From PALSA-612 sp035652235 (GTDB lineage: Bacteria; Actinomycetota; Thermoleophilia; Gaiellales; Gaiellaceae), in assembly GCA_035652235.1 (NCBI GenBank), contig DASREE010000014.1, positions 124,001 through 188,000 on the forward strand: 64,000 nucleotides of DNA, read 5' to 3'. Made by a program: the position numbers and the translations under genes. Position 1 is the stretch's first letter; every line of letters begins with the position of its first letter. Of the stretch, positions 31,965 to 40,101 are shown in pieces. The notes beneath the pieces were generated by a model, which saw nothing but the letters and a program-made list of their open reading frames with translations, was not told where the DNA came from and searched no databases.

Positions 31965-32726
31965 CGAGCGCATCCAGGGGTCCCAGAAGGCGCGCCGTGC
32001 GGCGGCGGAGGTCAGCTTCGGGGCTGCGTGGTCGGCGACGAAGGAGCCGTGCGAGCGGACGACGACGAGGCGGCGGGCACGGCCCCGTCCGCCCAGCCAC
32101 GACCAGAAGGCGTCCGCGCCGCTCCGCCCCGCGACGGTGTCCCGGTCGCCGACCTCGATGACGACCTCGACGGACCGTCCGAGCGGCGGAAGCGGAGCCC
32201 CGGCGACCGGCGCGGCCGGGAAGACGGCGTCGACGGCGCGCGGCTGCGGCAGCCCCCACGTGCGGGCATTGGCCGCGTAGGCGAAGGCGAGGCTCGCTCC
32301 GTACGAGTAGCCGGCCGCGACGAGGGGCAGCCTGTCCAGGCGCAGGCGTGCGAACCCCGTCTCGAGTCCGCGGCGCAGGGAGGCGACCCGCCCGGGGCCC
32401 TGCCCGTCGCCGCCCGTCTGGTAGGCGGGGAAGAGCACGACCGAGCCGCGGCTGGCGAGATGGTCGAGCCAGGGACGGAACTGCGCCACCCAGGCCGAGC
32501 CGGACGAGCGCGGCGTCGCCTTCCAGCCGTGCAGGAAGACGACGGCCGAGCGCGGCCGCGCCCGCGGCACGAGCATCCAGACGGCGGCGGCCCCGGAGCC
32601 GTAGGGGCCGGCGAGGACGTCCGGCGGTCCTCCCTCCGCCGGCTGCGCAGCACCAGCCGCGGCGCACGCGCCGACGACGGCCGCCGCTACGAGAGCGTGA
32701 GCACGAGTGCCGCGGACAGCACCCAC
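31942..32726 (-). pseudogene. Alpha/beta hydrolase with apparent C-terminal frameshift
   Basis: Signal peptide HALVAAAVVGACAAAGAA, then an alpha/beta hydrolase: oxyanion-hole LHGW 65-68 and nucleophile S141 in AAGYSYGASLA, with a late AspGlyAsp-type turn (VGDRDTVAG) and SHGSFVADHA supplying the His. Near 31977 the C-run (minus strand) has four bases; in the frame as given the product runs on through the OsmC gene, but with one more C it becomes WDPLDALVSRASAS and stops at 31942. So either a real 1-nt deletion or a sequencing error. It overlaps the 3' end of the cytochrome gene by 23 nt. Esterase or deacetylase activity on a glycan is possible. Confidence 0.7.
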
Positions 32727-33595
32727 GCGCAGACCGAGACGAGGATCGGGACGTCGGTCAGGAGCAGATGGTCGGGCTCCTCGCCGGCGCCCCTGCGGCG
32801 GACGAGGAAGCGGTAGCGGAGCAGCGCCACGACGACGAAGGGGAGGGTCGTCGCGAGTTCTGCGGAGTCACGCGCGGTGAAGGCGTAGGCAGCGTAGGCG
32901 AGCACCGTCGCCGCCGCGGCCAGGTCGAGCAGCCGATCGAGCACGCGCAGCGAGTAGGAGGCGAGGACCGCTCGTCCGGGCGTCGCCTCGGCGTGCACGA
33001 GCACGAGTTCGGCACGGCGCTTCGCCATCGCGAGGAAGAGGGCGAGCAGGGCGGTGCAGGCGAGCAGCCAGGGCGAGATCCGCACCTGGACGGCGGCGGC
33101 CCCGGCCGCGGCGCGAACGACGAACAGCGCCGCGATCGTGGCGACGTCGAGCCCGACGACTCGCTTGAGCCCGAGCGTGTAGGCGAGCTGGCCGGCGAGA
33201 AACGAGCCGAGGAAGAGCAGCAGATGGGGGCCGAGCGCCGCCGCCGCGGCGACCGCCGCGGCCGCCAGCCCGGCGCAGAGCGCAAGCCCGGCGCGCGGCG
33301 AGAGAGCGCCGCTGGCGAGCGGGCGTTCCCGCTTCGTCGGGTGGCGGCGGTCGGCCTCGGCGTCGCGCAGGTCGTTCAGCAGGTAGGCCGCGCTCGAGGC
33401 GAGGCTGAACGCGGCGACGGCGGTGGCCGCCTTGCCCCAGCTGTCCGCGTCGCCGAGCCTGCCGGCGAAGACGAGCGCCGCCACGAGGACGAGGTTCTTC
33501 GTCCACTGCCGCGGCCGGGCGGCGGCGACGAGCAGCCTGAGCGTCCGCCCATGGGCGCGCGCCGAGACGCCGCCGGCGAGCGCGGAATCGATCAC
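32687..33595 (-). CDS. UbiA-family DPPR-synthase-like prenyl-phosphate transferase
   Basis: 302 aa from GTG 33595 (GTGA overlap with the gene upstream). RPRQWTKNLVLVAALVFAGRL at residues 27-47 and the metal/diphosphate motif NDLRDAEADRRHPTKRERPL (from 74) are typical of decaprenylphosphoryl-5-phosphoribose synthase, which moves phosphoribose from PRPP to decaprenyl phosphate. Eight or nine membrane helices follow. In mycobacteria this is the first step to lipid-linked arabinofuranose. No DprE1/DprE2 partners are seen here, so the final donor may be ribose or arabinose. Confidence 0.82.
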   Translation of the reverse strand: MIDSALAGGVSARAHGRTLRLLVAAARPRQWTKNLVLVAALVFAGRLGDADSWGKAATAVAAFSLASSAAYLLNDLRDAEADRRHPTKRERPLASGALSPRAGLALCAGLAAAAVAAAAALGPHLLLFLGSFLAGQLAYTLGLKRVVGLDVATIAALFVVRAAAGAAAVQVRISPWLLACTALLALFLAMAKRRAELVLVHAEATPGRAVLASYSLRVLDRLLDLAAAATVLAYAAYAFTARDSAELATTLPFVVVALLRYRFLVRRRGAGEEPDHLLLTDVPILVSVCAWVLSAALVLTLS

Positions 33596-34842
33596 CGGAA
33601 GGGCACGGTCGCCGGCAGCCGCCCGTTCGTGCGATAGACGGCGAAGAAGTCGCGGTCGTCGGGGACGAGGTAGCGCGTCGCCGGCTGCTGCCCGTTGGGG
33701 ACGACCTTCAGCGGCCCGCGCGCGCCCCAGCCGGAGTAGGCGACGAAGGTCGGCCACTCGGGGTTGATGTCGAGCTCGATCGCCCGGACGGCGCCGGCCC
33801 GGACGAGGGCGGCGGCGAGCGTCTTCACCGTCTGCAGGTCGGCGGCGAGGTAGATCAGGTTGCCCCGGCGGTCGATTCCGAGGCCGGAGCGCCACACCCT
33901 GACGGCGTCGCCGAGCGTGTTGCCCCAGTTGCGCCTGCTGTCCAGGAGCGGGCTGGGGCGACCGCGGACGACGATCAGCGGCAGGTTCTGACGGGCGAGG
34001 ACGACGGACGGTCCGGGCTGGCCGCCCCCGTTCCAGGAGACGATGTTGACGTGCCCGTCGCGGTATGCGACGACGGTCCCGTCGCCGGAGCGGAGCGGCT
34101 CGGCCGTGCGGCCGTCGACGACGAAGCCGCCGTGTCCGTCGCCGTACGTGAAGCCGCTGTTGAAGGTCGCCACGAGGCGGCGCCGCTCTCCGGGCGGGAC
34201 CTCCATCGGCCCGCGTGGAGACGCCCCCGGCGGCTCGTAGCGGCCGGGGTAGAGGCCGAGGCGAGTCCTCGTATGGTCGATCCAGGCGACGTAGGCGACG
34301 ACGCGCGGATAGTCGCGGTCGGAACGGAAGGTCGTGACGAGAAGCGGCGGCGCTCCGCGCACGTCGGGTCCCACCCGGCGCCAGACCCCCTCTCCGGGCA
34401 GCGGGGGGTGGAGGACCGGCTGGATCCGCGGCGGCCGATAGGGCCGCGCGGCGTGTGGTGAGCGGGGGGCCACGGTCGTCCGGGCGAGGCGGAGGCCGAC
34501 GGTCGGCAGGCGCCTCAGCGTCGGCCCGCCCTTCTTCGGCGTGTGCCAGGAGTACCAGTAGCGCTCGGCCGTGTCCACGAGCCAGGCGCCGTGATGGCTC
34601 CTGATCCACTCGACCGTGCGCACGGAGAGCGGCAGGCTCGACGGTCTCGCCATCGTGCTCGCGTACGAGTAGACGACCGGCGCCAGCAGGCCGAGGAGAA
34701 GGAGGACGAGCACGATGCGCAGACGGCGCCGTCGCCGCGCCCGCCGGCGCCGCGCGCGCCGCTCGTCGCCGACGGCATCCCGCTCGGAGGCGGCCGAGAC
34801 CCCGGCAGCCGACGTTCTCGGCCGGTCGAGCAGCGGACCCAC
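33592..34842 (-). CDS. Phosphodiester glycosidase family (NAGPA-like) membrane protein
   Basis: 416 aa from GTG 34842, which follows TACCGT by 8 nt. A basic, Arg-rich amino end and one helix (IVLVLLLLGLLAPVVYSYA) anchor an extracytoplasmic domain. Residues about 200-410 fit the phosphodiester glycosidase (NAGPA-type) fold: ATFNSGFTYGDGHGGFVVDGR, VNIVSWNGGG, NLIYLAADLQTVKTLAAAL and AIELDINPEWPTFV. Relatives cleave GlcNAc-phosphodiesters from glycans or teichoic acids; it may edit phosphodiester-linked sugars of the surface polymer. Tail coupled to the DPPR-like gene. Confidence 0.75.
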   Translation of the reverse strand: MGPLLDRPRTSAAGVSAASERDAVGDERRARRRRARRRRRLRIVLVLLLLGLLAPVVYSYASTMARPSSLPLSVRTVEWIRSHHGAWLVDTAERYWYSWHTPKKGGPTLRRLPTVGLRLARTTVAPRSPHAARPYRPPRIQPVLHPPLPGEGVWRRVGPDVRGAPPLLVTTFRSDRDYPRVVAYVAWIDHTRTRLGLYPGRYEPPGASPRGPMEVPPGERRRLVATFNSGFTYGDGHGGFVVDGRTAEPLRSGDGTVVAYRDGHVNIVSWNGGGQPGPSVVLARQNLPLIVVRGRPSPLLDSRRNWGNTLGDAVRVWRSGLGIDRRGNLIYLAADLQTVKTLAAALVRAGAVRAIELDINPEWPTFVAYSGWGARGPLKVVPNGQQPATRYLVPDDRDFFAVYRTNGRLPATVPFR

Positions 34843-34850
34843 GCACCGAC

Positions 34851-34856
34851 ACGGTA
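34851..34856 (-). promoter_or_regulatory. Probable -10 element (TACCGT), leaderless start
   Basis: Minus-strand TACCGT, 8 nt, GTG 34842. The 150-nt divergent gap on to 34993 also holds an AT-rich stretch (CATAAGAGTTTCGTAAACGG) and the plus-strand TAGCAT. Confidence 0.45.
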
Positions 34857-34977
34857 CCGTCGGCGCGTGAGAGAACCATGAACGACCGCTCCGCCCGGTG
34901 GTTCGAGACGTCCGGCCGGCGCATAAGAGTTTCGTAAACGGCGCCGCCCGGCTCGGCAACGCGCCGGCGTCGACGGC

Positions 34978-34983
34978 TAGCAT
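34978..34983 (+). promoter_or_regulatory. Probable -10 element (TAGCAT), leaderless start
   Basis: TAGCAT, 9 nt, GTG 34993 of the UDP-xylose synthase gene. Confidence 0.4.
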
Positions 34984-34992
34984 GAGCGCCCG

Positions 34993-35937
34993 GTGGCCAC
35001 CGCGGTCGTGACGGGCGGAGCCGGCTTCCTCGGCTCCCATCTCTGCGATTACCTCCTCGCACGCGGCGAGCGCGTGATCTGCGTCGACAACCTGGAGACG
35101 AGCACGCTCCGCAACATCGAGCACATTCGCTCGGACGACTTCGTCTTCCGCAACCACGACATGGTCGAGCACCTGGAGATCGACGAGCCGGTCGACTTCG
35201 TCTACCACCTGGCCGCGCTCGCCAGCCCGATCGACTACCTGCGCCAACCACTGCACTCGCTCAAGGTCGGCTCCTACGGGACGCACAACGCGCTCGGCCT
35301 GGCGAAGTTCAAGCGGGCCCGCTTCCTGCTCGCGTCGACGAGCGAAGTGTACGGCGACCCGCTCGTCCACCCGCAGCCGGAGAGCTACTGGGGGAACGTC
35401 AACCCGATCGGGCCGCGCGGGGTATACGACGAGGCCAAGCGCTACGCGGAGGCGCTGACGATGGCCTACCACGGCCAGCAGGGCGTGGACACGGTCATCG
35501 TCCGCATCTTCAACACGTACGGCCCGCGCATGCGTCCCTACGACGGGCGCGCGATCCCGACGTTCGTCCGGCAGGCGCTGGCGGGCGAGCCGCTGACGGT
35601 GTTCGGCGACGGCTCCCAGACGCGCAGCTTCTGCTACGTCGACGACCTCATCCGCGGTCTGCACCTGCTGGCGACGAGCTCGGAGCATCTGCCCGTCAAC
35701 CTCGGCAACCCCGCCGAGTACACGCTGCTCGAGCTCGCCCAGACGGTGCTCGAGGTGACAGGCTCGCCGAGCGAGATCGTCTTCCAGGCGCTGCCGGTCG
35801 ACGACCCCAAGGTGCGCCAGCCGGACATCACCCGGGCGCGGCAGGTGCTCGGCTGGGAGCCGGTCGTCTCGCTCGAGGAGGGCCTGCGGCGCCTCGTCGA
35901 CTCGCTCCAGATCAGGGCGGGAGTCGTTGACACGTAG
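34993..35937 (+). CDS. uxs: UDP-glucuronate decarboxylase (UDP-xylose synthase)
   Basis: 314 aa, GTG start. Extended SDR: NAD site GGAGFLGS (8-15), catalytic Y145/K149 in YDEAKR. The strings YHLAALASPIDYLRQP, ASTSEVYGDPLVHPQPE, NPIGPRGVYDEAKRYAEAL and RIFNTYGPRM are diagnostic for UXS. Reaction: UDP-glucuronate to UDP-xylose plus CO2. Full length, cytosolic single-domain form. It draws on the same UDP-GlcA pool as the UDP-GlcA 4-epimerase-like enzyme at 18134. No UDP-glucose dehydrogenase is in the window, so that gene must lie elsewhere. Confidence 0.95.
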   Translation: MATAVVTGGAGFLGSHLCDYLLARGERVICVDNLETSTLRNIEHIRSDDFVFRNHDMVEHLEIDEPVDFVYHLAALASPIDYLRQPLHSLKVGSYGTHNALGLAKFKRARFLLASTSEVYGDPLVHPQPESYWGNVNPIGPRGVYDEAKRYAEALTMAYHGQQGVDTVIVRIFNTYGPRMRPYDGRAIPTFVRQALAGEPLTVFGDGSQTRSFCYVDDLIRGLHLLATSSEHLPVNLGNPAEYTLLELAQTVLEVTGSPSEIVFQALPVDDPKVRQPDITRARQVLGWEPVVSLEEGLRRLVDSLQIRAGVVDT

Positions 35938-37111
35938 GCGGCTCGCCGCGCTCGTCGCGGCGGCCGTTGCGGTGGCCGGCGTCGGTGTCGCGACGACGAC
36001 GCTGTCCGCCTCCGGAGATACGCGCGCCGCCTCCTCGCGGACGATGCTCGTCGGCCTGTACGACGAAGGCGCGACGCTGTACGGGAACCCGGCTGCCGTC
36101 TTCCCGGTCTTCCGGGCGCTGCACGCCCAGGTGATCCGGCTGAACCTGCACTGGGGCGGCCCGGCCGCCGTCGCGCCGACGCGGCCGCTCGACCCCGTCG
36201 ACCCCAACGACTCCGCCTACGACTGGGCGCCGTACGACCGCGCGGTGCAGTACGCGGCGAGGTACGGGTTGCAGGTGCTGTTCTCGATCGTCGGCACCCC
36301 GTCGTGGGCGAGCGGCGCCACCGGCTGGAACCACGCGCCCCGCAACCCGCGCGACCTGCGTGACTTCGCCGTTGCCGCCGCCACCCGCTACAGCGGCACG
36401 TGGACGTCGACGGACGGCGCCCGCCTGCCGGCGGTGCACCTGTGGGTGGCGTGGAACGAGCCGAACAACCCTGTCTTCCTGGTGCCGCAGTACCGCCGCG
36501 TCGGCGGCAAGTGGGTCGTCGAGAGCGCGATCGAGTACGCGAAGATCTGCAACGCGATCTACTCGGGCATCCACGCCGCGCGCGTGCCGGGCGAGCAGGT
36601 TGCCTGCGGCGTGACCGCGCCGCGCGGCAACAACAACCCGTCCGGCGCGCGCGCGTCCGTCTCGCCGCTCGTCTTCGTCCGGGCGCTGCACGCGGCCGGG
36701 CTCGAGCGCTTCGACGCGTTCGCGCACCACCCCTACGCGGTCAGCCCGACGGAGACGCCGGCTGAGAAGCCGCGCTCGGTGGCCGGGAAGGCGCCGACGG
36801 CGGTCACGCTCGGCAACATCGACACCCTGATCTCGCTCGTCACGCGCTACTGGGGCCGCAAGCCGATCTGGATCACCGAGTATGGCTACCAGACGAACCC
36901 GCCCGACCGCTTCGCAGGCGTGCCCTGGGCGAAGCAGGCGCAGTACCTGACGCAGTCGTTCGCGATCGCGCGCGCCAACCCCCGGATCACGCTCATGCTC
37001 TGGTTCCTGCTCCGCGACGAGCCCGACCTCGCCGGCTGGCAGTCGGGCCTGGAGACGGTGACGGGGAAGAAGAAGCCCGCCTTCGCCGCGTTCCAGCACC
37101 TACCTCATTGA
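35927..37111 (+). CDS. Secreted clan-A glycoside hydrolase (GH39/GH5-like)
   Basis: 394 aa from TTG 35927, overlapping the UXS stop. Signal peptide LAALVAAAVAVAGVGVATTTL. Clan-A barrel: acid/base E178 in VAWNEPNN and nucleophile E318 in IWITEYGYQT, with FDAFAHHPY in between. GH39 members include beta-xylosidases and PslG, a hydrolase acting on the producer's own exopolysaccharide; location directly after UDP-xylose synthase makes a role in processing a xylose-bearing polymer attractive but unproven. Confidence 0.85.
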   Translation: MTRRRLAALVAAAVAVAGVGVATTTLSASGDTRAASSRTMLVGLYDEGATLYGNPAAVFPVFRALHAQVIRLNLHWGGPAAVAPTRPLDPVDPNDSAYDWAPYDRAVQYAARYGLQVLFSIVGTPSWASGATGWNHAPRNPRDLRDFAVAAATRYSGTWTSTDGARLPAVHLWVAWNEPNNPVFLVPQYRRVGGKWVVESAIEYAKICNAIYSGIHAARVPGEQVACGVTAPRGNNNPSGARASVSPLVFVRALHAAGLERFDAFAHHPYAVSPTETPAEKPRSVAGKAPTAVTLGNIDTLISLVTRYWGRKPIWITEYGYQTNPPDRFAGVPWAKQAQYLTQSFAIARANPRITLMLWFLLRDEPDLAGWQSGLETVTGKKKPAFAAFQHLPH

Positions 37112-38332
37112 GCGGCGGAGACCGTTCTCAGGCGCGGCCCCGACGGGCCGGATGCCGTTCGCCGCGAGCAGCGAGCGATACAGGCGGTCGACGTCGTCGA
37201 GCAGCCGCTCGACGGCGTAGCGCTGGAGGACGCGCTCCCGGCCGGCCTCGCCCATGCGCCGGCGCAGCTGCGGGTCGGCGGCGAGCCGCGCGAGCCGTTC
37301 GGCCATCGCGTCCACGTCGCCCGGCTCGACGAGGAAGCCGTCCACCTCGTCGCGGACGACGTCGGGGACGCCGCCGACGCGCGTCGCGACGACGGGGCGC
37401 CTGCCGGCGAGGGCCTCGATCGCGCTCACGGGGGTGCCCTCGTTCGCCGACGGCAGGATGAGGGCGTCGAAGGCGGCGTAGAAGGGCGCCACGTCCTCCT
37501 GGTAGCCGAGGAAGTAGGTGTGGCGGACGACGCCGAGCTCGTACGCGCGCTGCTCGATCGCCTCGCGCTCGGGGCCGTCGCCGACCAGGCACAGGCAGGC
37601 GTCGACGCCGAGCTCGCGCAGGCGGCGGAGCGCGGCGAGCACGTCGTCCGTCCGCTTGACAGCGGTCATGCGGCCGATCCAGCCGACCGTGAACCGCTGC
37701 GGCGGGATCCCGAGCAGGCGGCGCGTGCGTACGCCCTGCTCGGCGTCCGAGGCGCCCACCCGCTCGGGCAGCTCGATGCCGAGCCGGATGACGGTGAACC
37801 GCTCGCGCGGCGCCACCCCGAGCGAGACGAGGTCGTCGCGCACCTCCGGGCTGACGGCGACGAGGGCGGTCGTCGTGCGGGCGAGCGCCTGCTCGAGCCG
37901 CCGGAAGAAGCCGGCGCGGACCGGGTCGAAGTAGCCGCGCAGGACGTGGCCGTGGAAGGTGTGCACGACGATCGGCGGTCTCGCGCCGCCCGCGAGCAGC
38001 GCCCCCAGCCGGCCGATGGCGCCGGCCTTGGCCGTGTGCGTGTGCAGGATGTGCGGGCGGACGCGGCGGATGATCCCCGCCAACCGGTACACCGCCCGCA
38101 GGTCGCGCAGCGGCGAGATCTCCCGGTGCAGCTCGGCGAGCGTGACGATGGGCACGCCCAGGCGCTCGGCGACGCCGGCCATCGACTCCTCGCCGCGCGC
38201 GAGGCTCCCGGCCACGAGCGTCGTCTCGTAGCCACGCTCGGCGAGCCCCGCGGACAGGTAGGCGACGTGCAGCGCCGGCCCGCCCATGTTCAGGCGCGCG
38301 ATGACGCGCAGCACGCGAACCGGCTCAACCAA
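37100..38332 (-). CDS. GT4-family glycosyltransferase
   Basis: 410 aa from TTG 38332, overlapping the epimerase stop. RVLRVIARLNMGGPALHVAYLS, HILHTHTAKAGAIGRLGAL and IVVHTFHGHVLRGYF are typical for GT4 enzymes of capsule and O-antigen clusters. GWIGRMTAVKRTDDVLAAL begins the donor domain; NEGTPVSAIEALAGRRPVV is the E-x7-E motif. Overlaps the 3' end of the clan-A hydrolase gene by 12 nt. Confidence 0.9.
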   Translation of the reverse strand: MVEPVRVLRVIARLNMGGPALHVAYLSAGLAERGYETTLVAGSLARGEESMAGVAERLGVPIVTLAELHREISPLRDLRAVYRLAGIIRRVRPHILHTHTAKAGAIGRLGALLAGGARPPIVVHTFHGHVLRGYFDPVRAGFFRRLEQALARTTTALVAVSPEVRDDLVSLGVAPRERFTVIRLGIELPERVGASDAEQGVRTRRLLGIPPQRFTVGWIGRMTAVKRTDDVLAALRRLRELGVDACLCLVGDGPEREAIEQRAYELGVVRHTYFLGYQEDVAPFYAAFDALILPSANEGTPVSAIEALAGRRPVVATRVGGVPDVVRDEVDGFLVEPGDVDAMAERLARLAADPQLRRRMGEAGRERVLQRYAVERLLDDVDRLYRSLLAANGIRPVGAAPENGLRRSMR

Positions 38333-39254
38333 CGAGGAACTCGGCCGTGGCGCGCAGCCCGTCCTCGAGGCTGACCGTGGGCGCGTAACCGAGCGTCTCG
38401 CGGGCGGCGCCGATGTCCGCCCACGAGTGGCGGATGTCGCCCGGCCGCGGCGGGGCGTGGCGCCGCTCGACGGGACGGTCGAGGATGCGGCCGATGAGGT
38501 CGGCGAGGGCGTTCACCGTCGCCGCCGAGCCCGCCGACACGTTGAAGATGCGCCCGTTCACCCCGGCGGCATCCGCCGCGGCGATCGTCGCGTCGATCAC
38601 GTTCGACACGTAGGTGAAGTCCTTCGACTGCTCGCCGTCGCCGTGGATGGTGACGGGCCGGCCGGCGGCGATCGCGGCGATGAACAGAGGGACGACGGCC
38701 GCGTACTGCGAGGAGGGGCTCTGGCGAGGGCCGAAGACGTTGAAGTAGCGGAGCGCGACCGTCTCCAGGCGGTCGTAGACACGGGCGAAGCTGACGCAGT
38801 AGCGCTCGGCGGCGAGCTTGGCCACCCCGTAGGGCGAGATCGGGTCGGGCGCCGCCTGCTCCGGGATGGGCAGCGTCTCCTGCGGCCCGTAGACGGAGGA
38901 CGAGGAGGCGAACACGACCCGGCGCACGCCCTCGTCGCGCGCCGCGAGCAGCACGTTCAACGTTCCCTCCACGTTGACCGCGGTCGAGGTGAGCGGGTCC
39001 TGTACCGAGCGCGGCACCGACCCGAGCGCGCCGAGGTGGAAGACGACCTCGACGCCGCGCACGGCGTTGTGGACGCGCTCGTAGCTTCGCAGCTCGCCCT
39101 CGACGACCTCCACGTCGAGACCGTCGAGGTTGGCGCGCGCCCCCGTGGAGAAGTTGTCGAGGACGCGCACCTCGTCGCCCCGCTCGAGCAGCGTCCGCAC
39201 GAGGTTCGAACCGATGAAGCCCGCGCCTCCGGTGACGAGCACGAGCCGGCTCAC
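38325..39254 (-). CDS. NAD-dependent 4-epimerase, WbpP/UDP-HexNAc type
   Basis: 309 aa from GTG 39254 (ribosome site GGAGAGG upstream; an ATG at 39314 is less likely). NAD site GGAGFIGS (9-16), catalytic Y142/K146 in SPYGVAKLAAERY, SSSSVYG at 117-123. HLGALGSVPRSVQDPLTSTAVN is the hallmark of the WbpP/WbgU branch, which epimerises UDP-GlcNAc/GalNAc or their uronic acids. Probably supplies a HexNAc-derived donor. Coupled to the GT4 gene that follows. Confidence 0.85.
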   Translation of the reverse strand: MSRLVLVTGGAGFIGSNLVRTLLERGDEVRVLDNFSTGARANLDGLDVEVVEGELRSYERVHNAVRGVEVVFHLGALGSVPRSVQDPLTSTAVNVEGTLNVLLAARDEGVRRVVFASSSSVYGPQETLPIPEQAAPDPISPYGVAKLAAERYCVSFARVYDRLETVALRYFNVFGPRQSPSSQYAAVVPLFIAAIAAGRPVTIHGDGEQSKDFTYVSNVIDATIAAADAAGVNGRIFNVSAGSAATVNALADLIGRILDRPVERRHAPPRPGDIRHSWADIGAARETLGYAPTVSLEDGLRATAEFLVG

Positions 39255-39339
39255 GGCACACCTCTCCGCGTCGCCGCGGGCCGGTCGCTCGCCGCCGCCG
39301 GCGTCCTTCCGCACGTCGGCCGCACCTCCGCTTCGCGCC

Positions 39340-40089
39340 TCATCGCGGCTTGCGGGCGAGCACGTGGTAGTTGAGGAAGATCGAGCCCGGCTTCGTCTCC
39401 CGAAGCGCCGGCACGTGCCGGTCGATGGCGGCGCCCGCCGTGTTCAGGAGCCAGACGACGCCCTTCGCCACCGGCGCCAGACGGGCTCGGCGCAAGAGGA
39501 GGTCGGCATACCGGCCGGTGACCGCGGCGACGCAGGTGGCCATGCCCCCGGCGGGCTCGACGGCGACGGACGCCCAGCGTCCGTTGCGCAGGAAGAGGAG
39601 CTCCAGCCCGGTGTGCGTCCAGCGCCAGTAGTCCTCCGGAGACGGGTGGTACACCTGCACGCCGTGCGTCGAGGCGAGGACGGCGCCGCCGGGGGCGGTC
39701 ACCCGCCACAGCTCCCGGACGGCCCGGTCGGGATCGGCGCAGTGCTCGAGCACCTGGGTGCACAGCACGACGTCGAACGACTCGTCCTCGAGCGGCAGGT
39801 CTTCGACGGGGCCGAGCACGTCGGCGGCGGGGTTGTCGATGTCGATGTCGACCCCGACGTACTCGCTCGCGTACGGCGCGAAGTACGGGTAGTAGGGCTT
39901 CGACCCGCAGCCGACGTCCAGCACGCGGTAGCGACCGAGGTCGCGGGCGGCGAGCTGCGCCTGCTCCTCGAGCCAGGCCGACAGGTGCCTGCGGACCGGG
40001 TAGGTGACGGCGCTCCGTCTCGGCCGGCGGTGCCCGCTCCCCGGCCAGGCCGGCGTGGACGTGCCGATCGTCCGGGCGGGGGGATCCAT
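39340..40089 (-). CDS. SAM-dependent methyltransferase
   Basis: 249 aa from ATG 40089; a GTG at 40095 is in frame, but TAGAGT lies 9 nt before the ATG, favouring it. Class I Rossmann methyltransferase: VLDVGCGSKPYY (motif I), VGVDIDIDNPAADV, DEDSFD-like ESFDVVLCTQVLEH (motif II region) and WRVTAPGGAVL (motif III). No membrane segment. In this setting it may methylate a sugar or act on a lipid-linked intermediate; the target is unknown. Confidence 0.82.
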   Translation of the reverse strand: MDPPARTIGTSTPAWPGSGHRRPRRSAVTYPVRRHLSAWLEEQAQLAARDLGRYRVLDVGCGSKPYYPYFAPYASEYVGVDIDIDNPAADVLGPVEDLPLEDESFDVVLCTQVLEHCADPDRAVRELWRVTAPGGAVLASTHGVQVYHPSPEDYWRWTHTGLELLFLRNGRWASVAVEPAGGMATCVAAVTGRYADLLLRRARLAPVAKGVVWLLNTAGAAIDRHVPALRETKPGSIFLNYHVLARKPR

Positions 40090-40101
40090 CGTCACGGGAC
40101 T

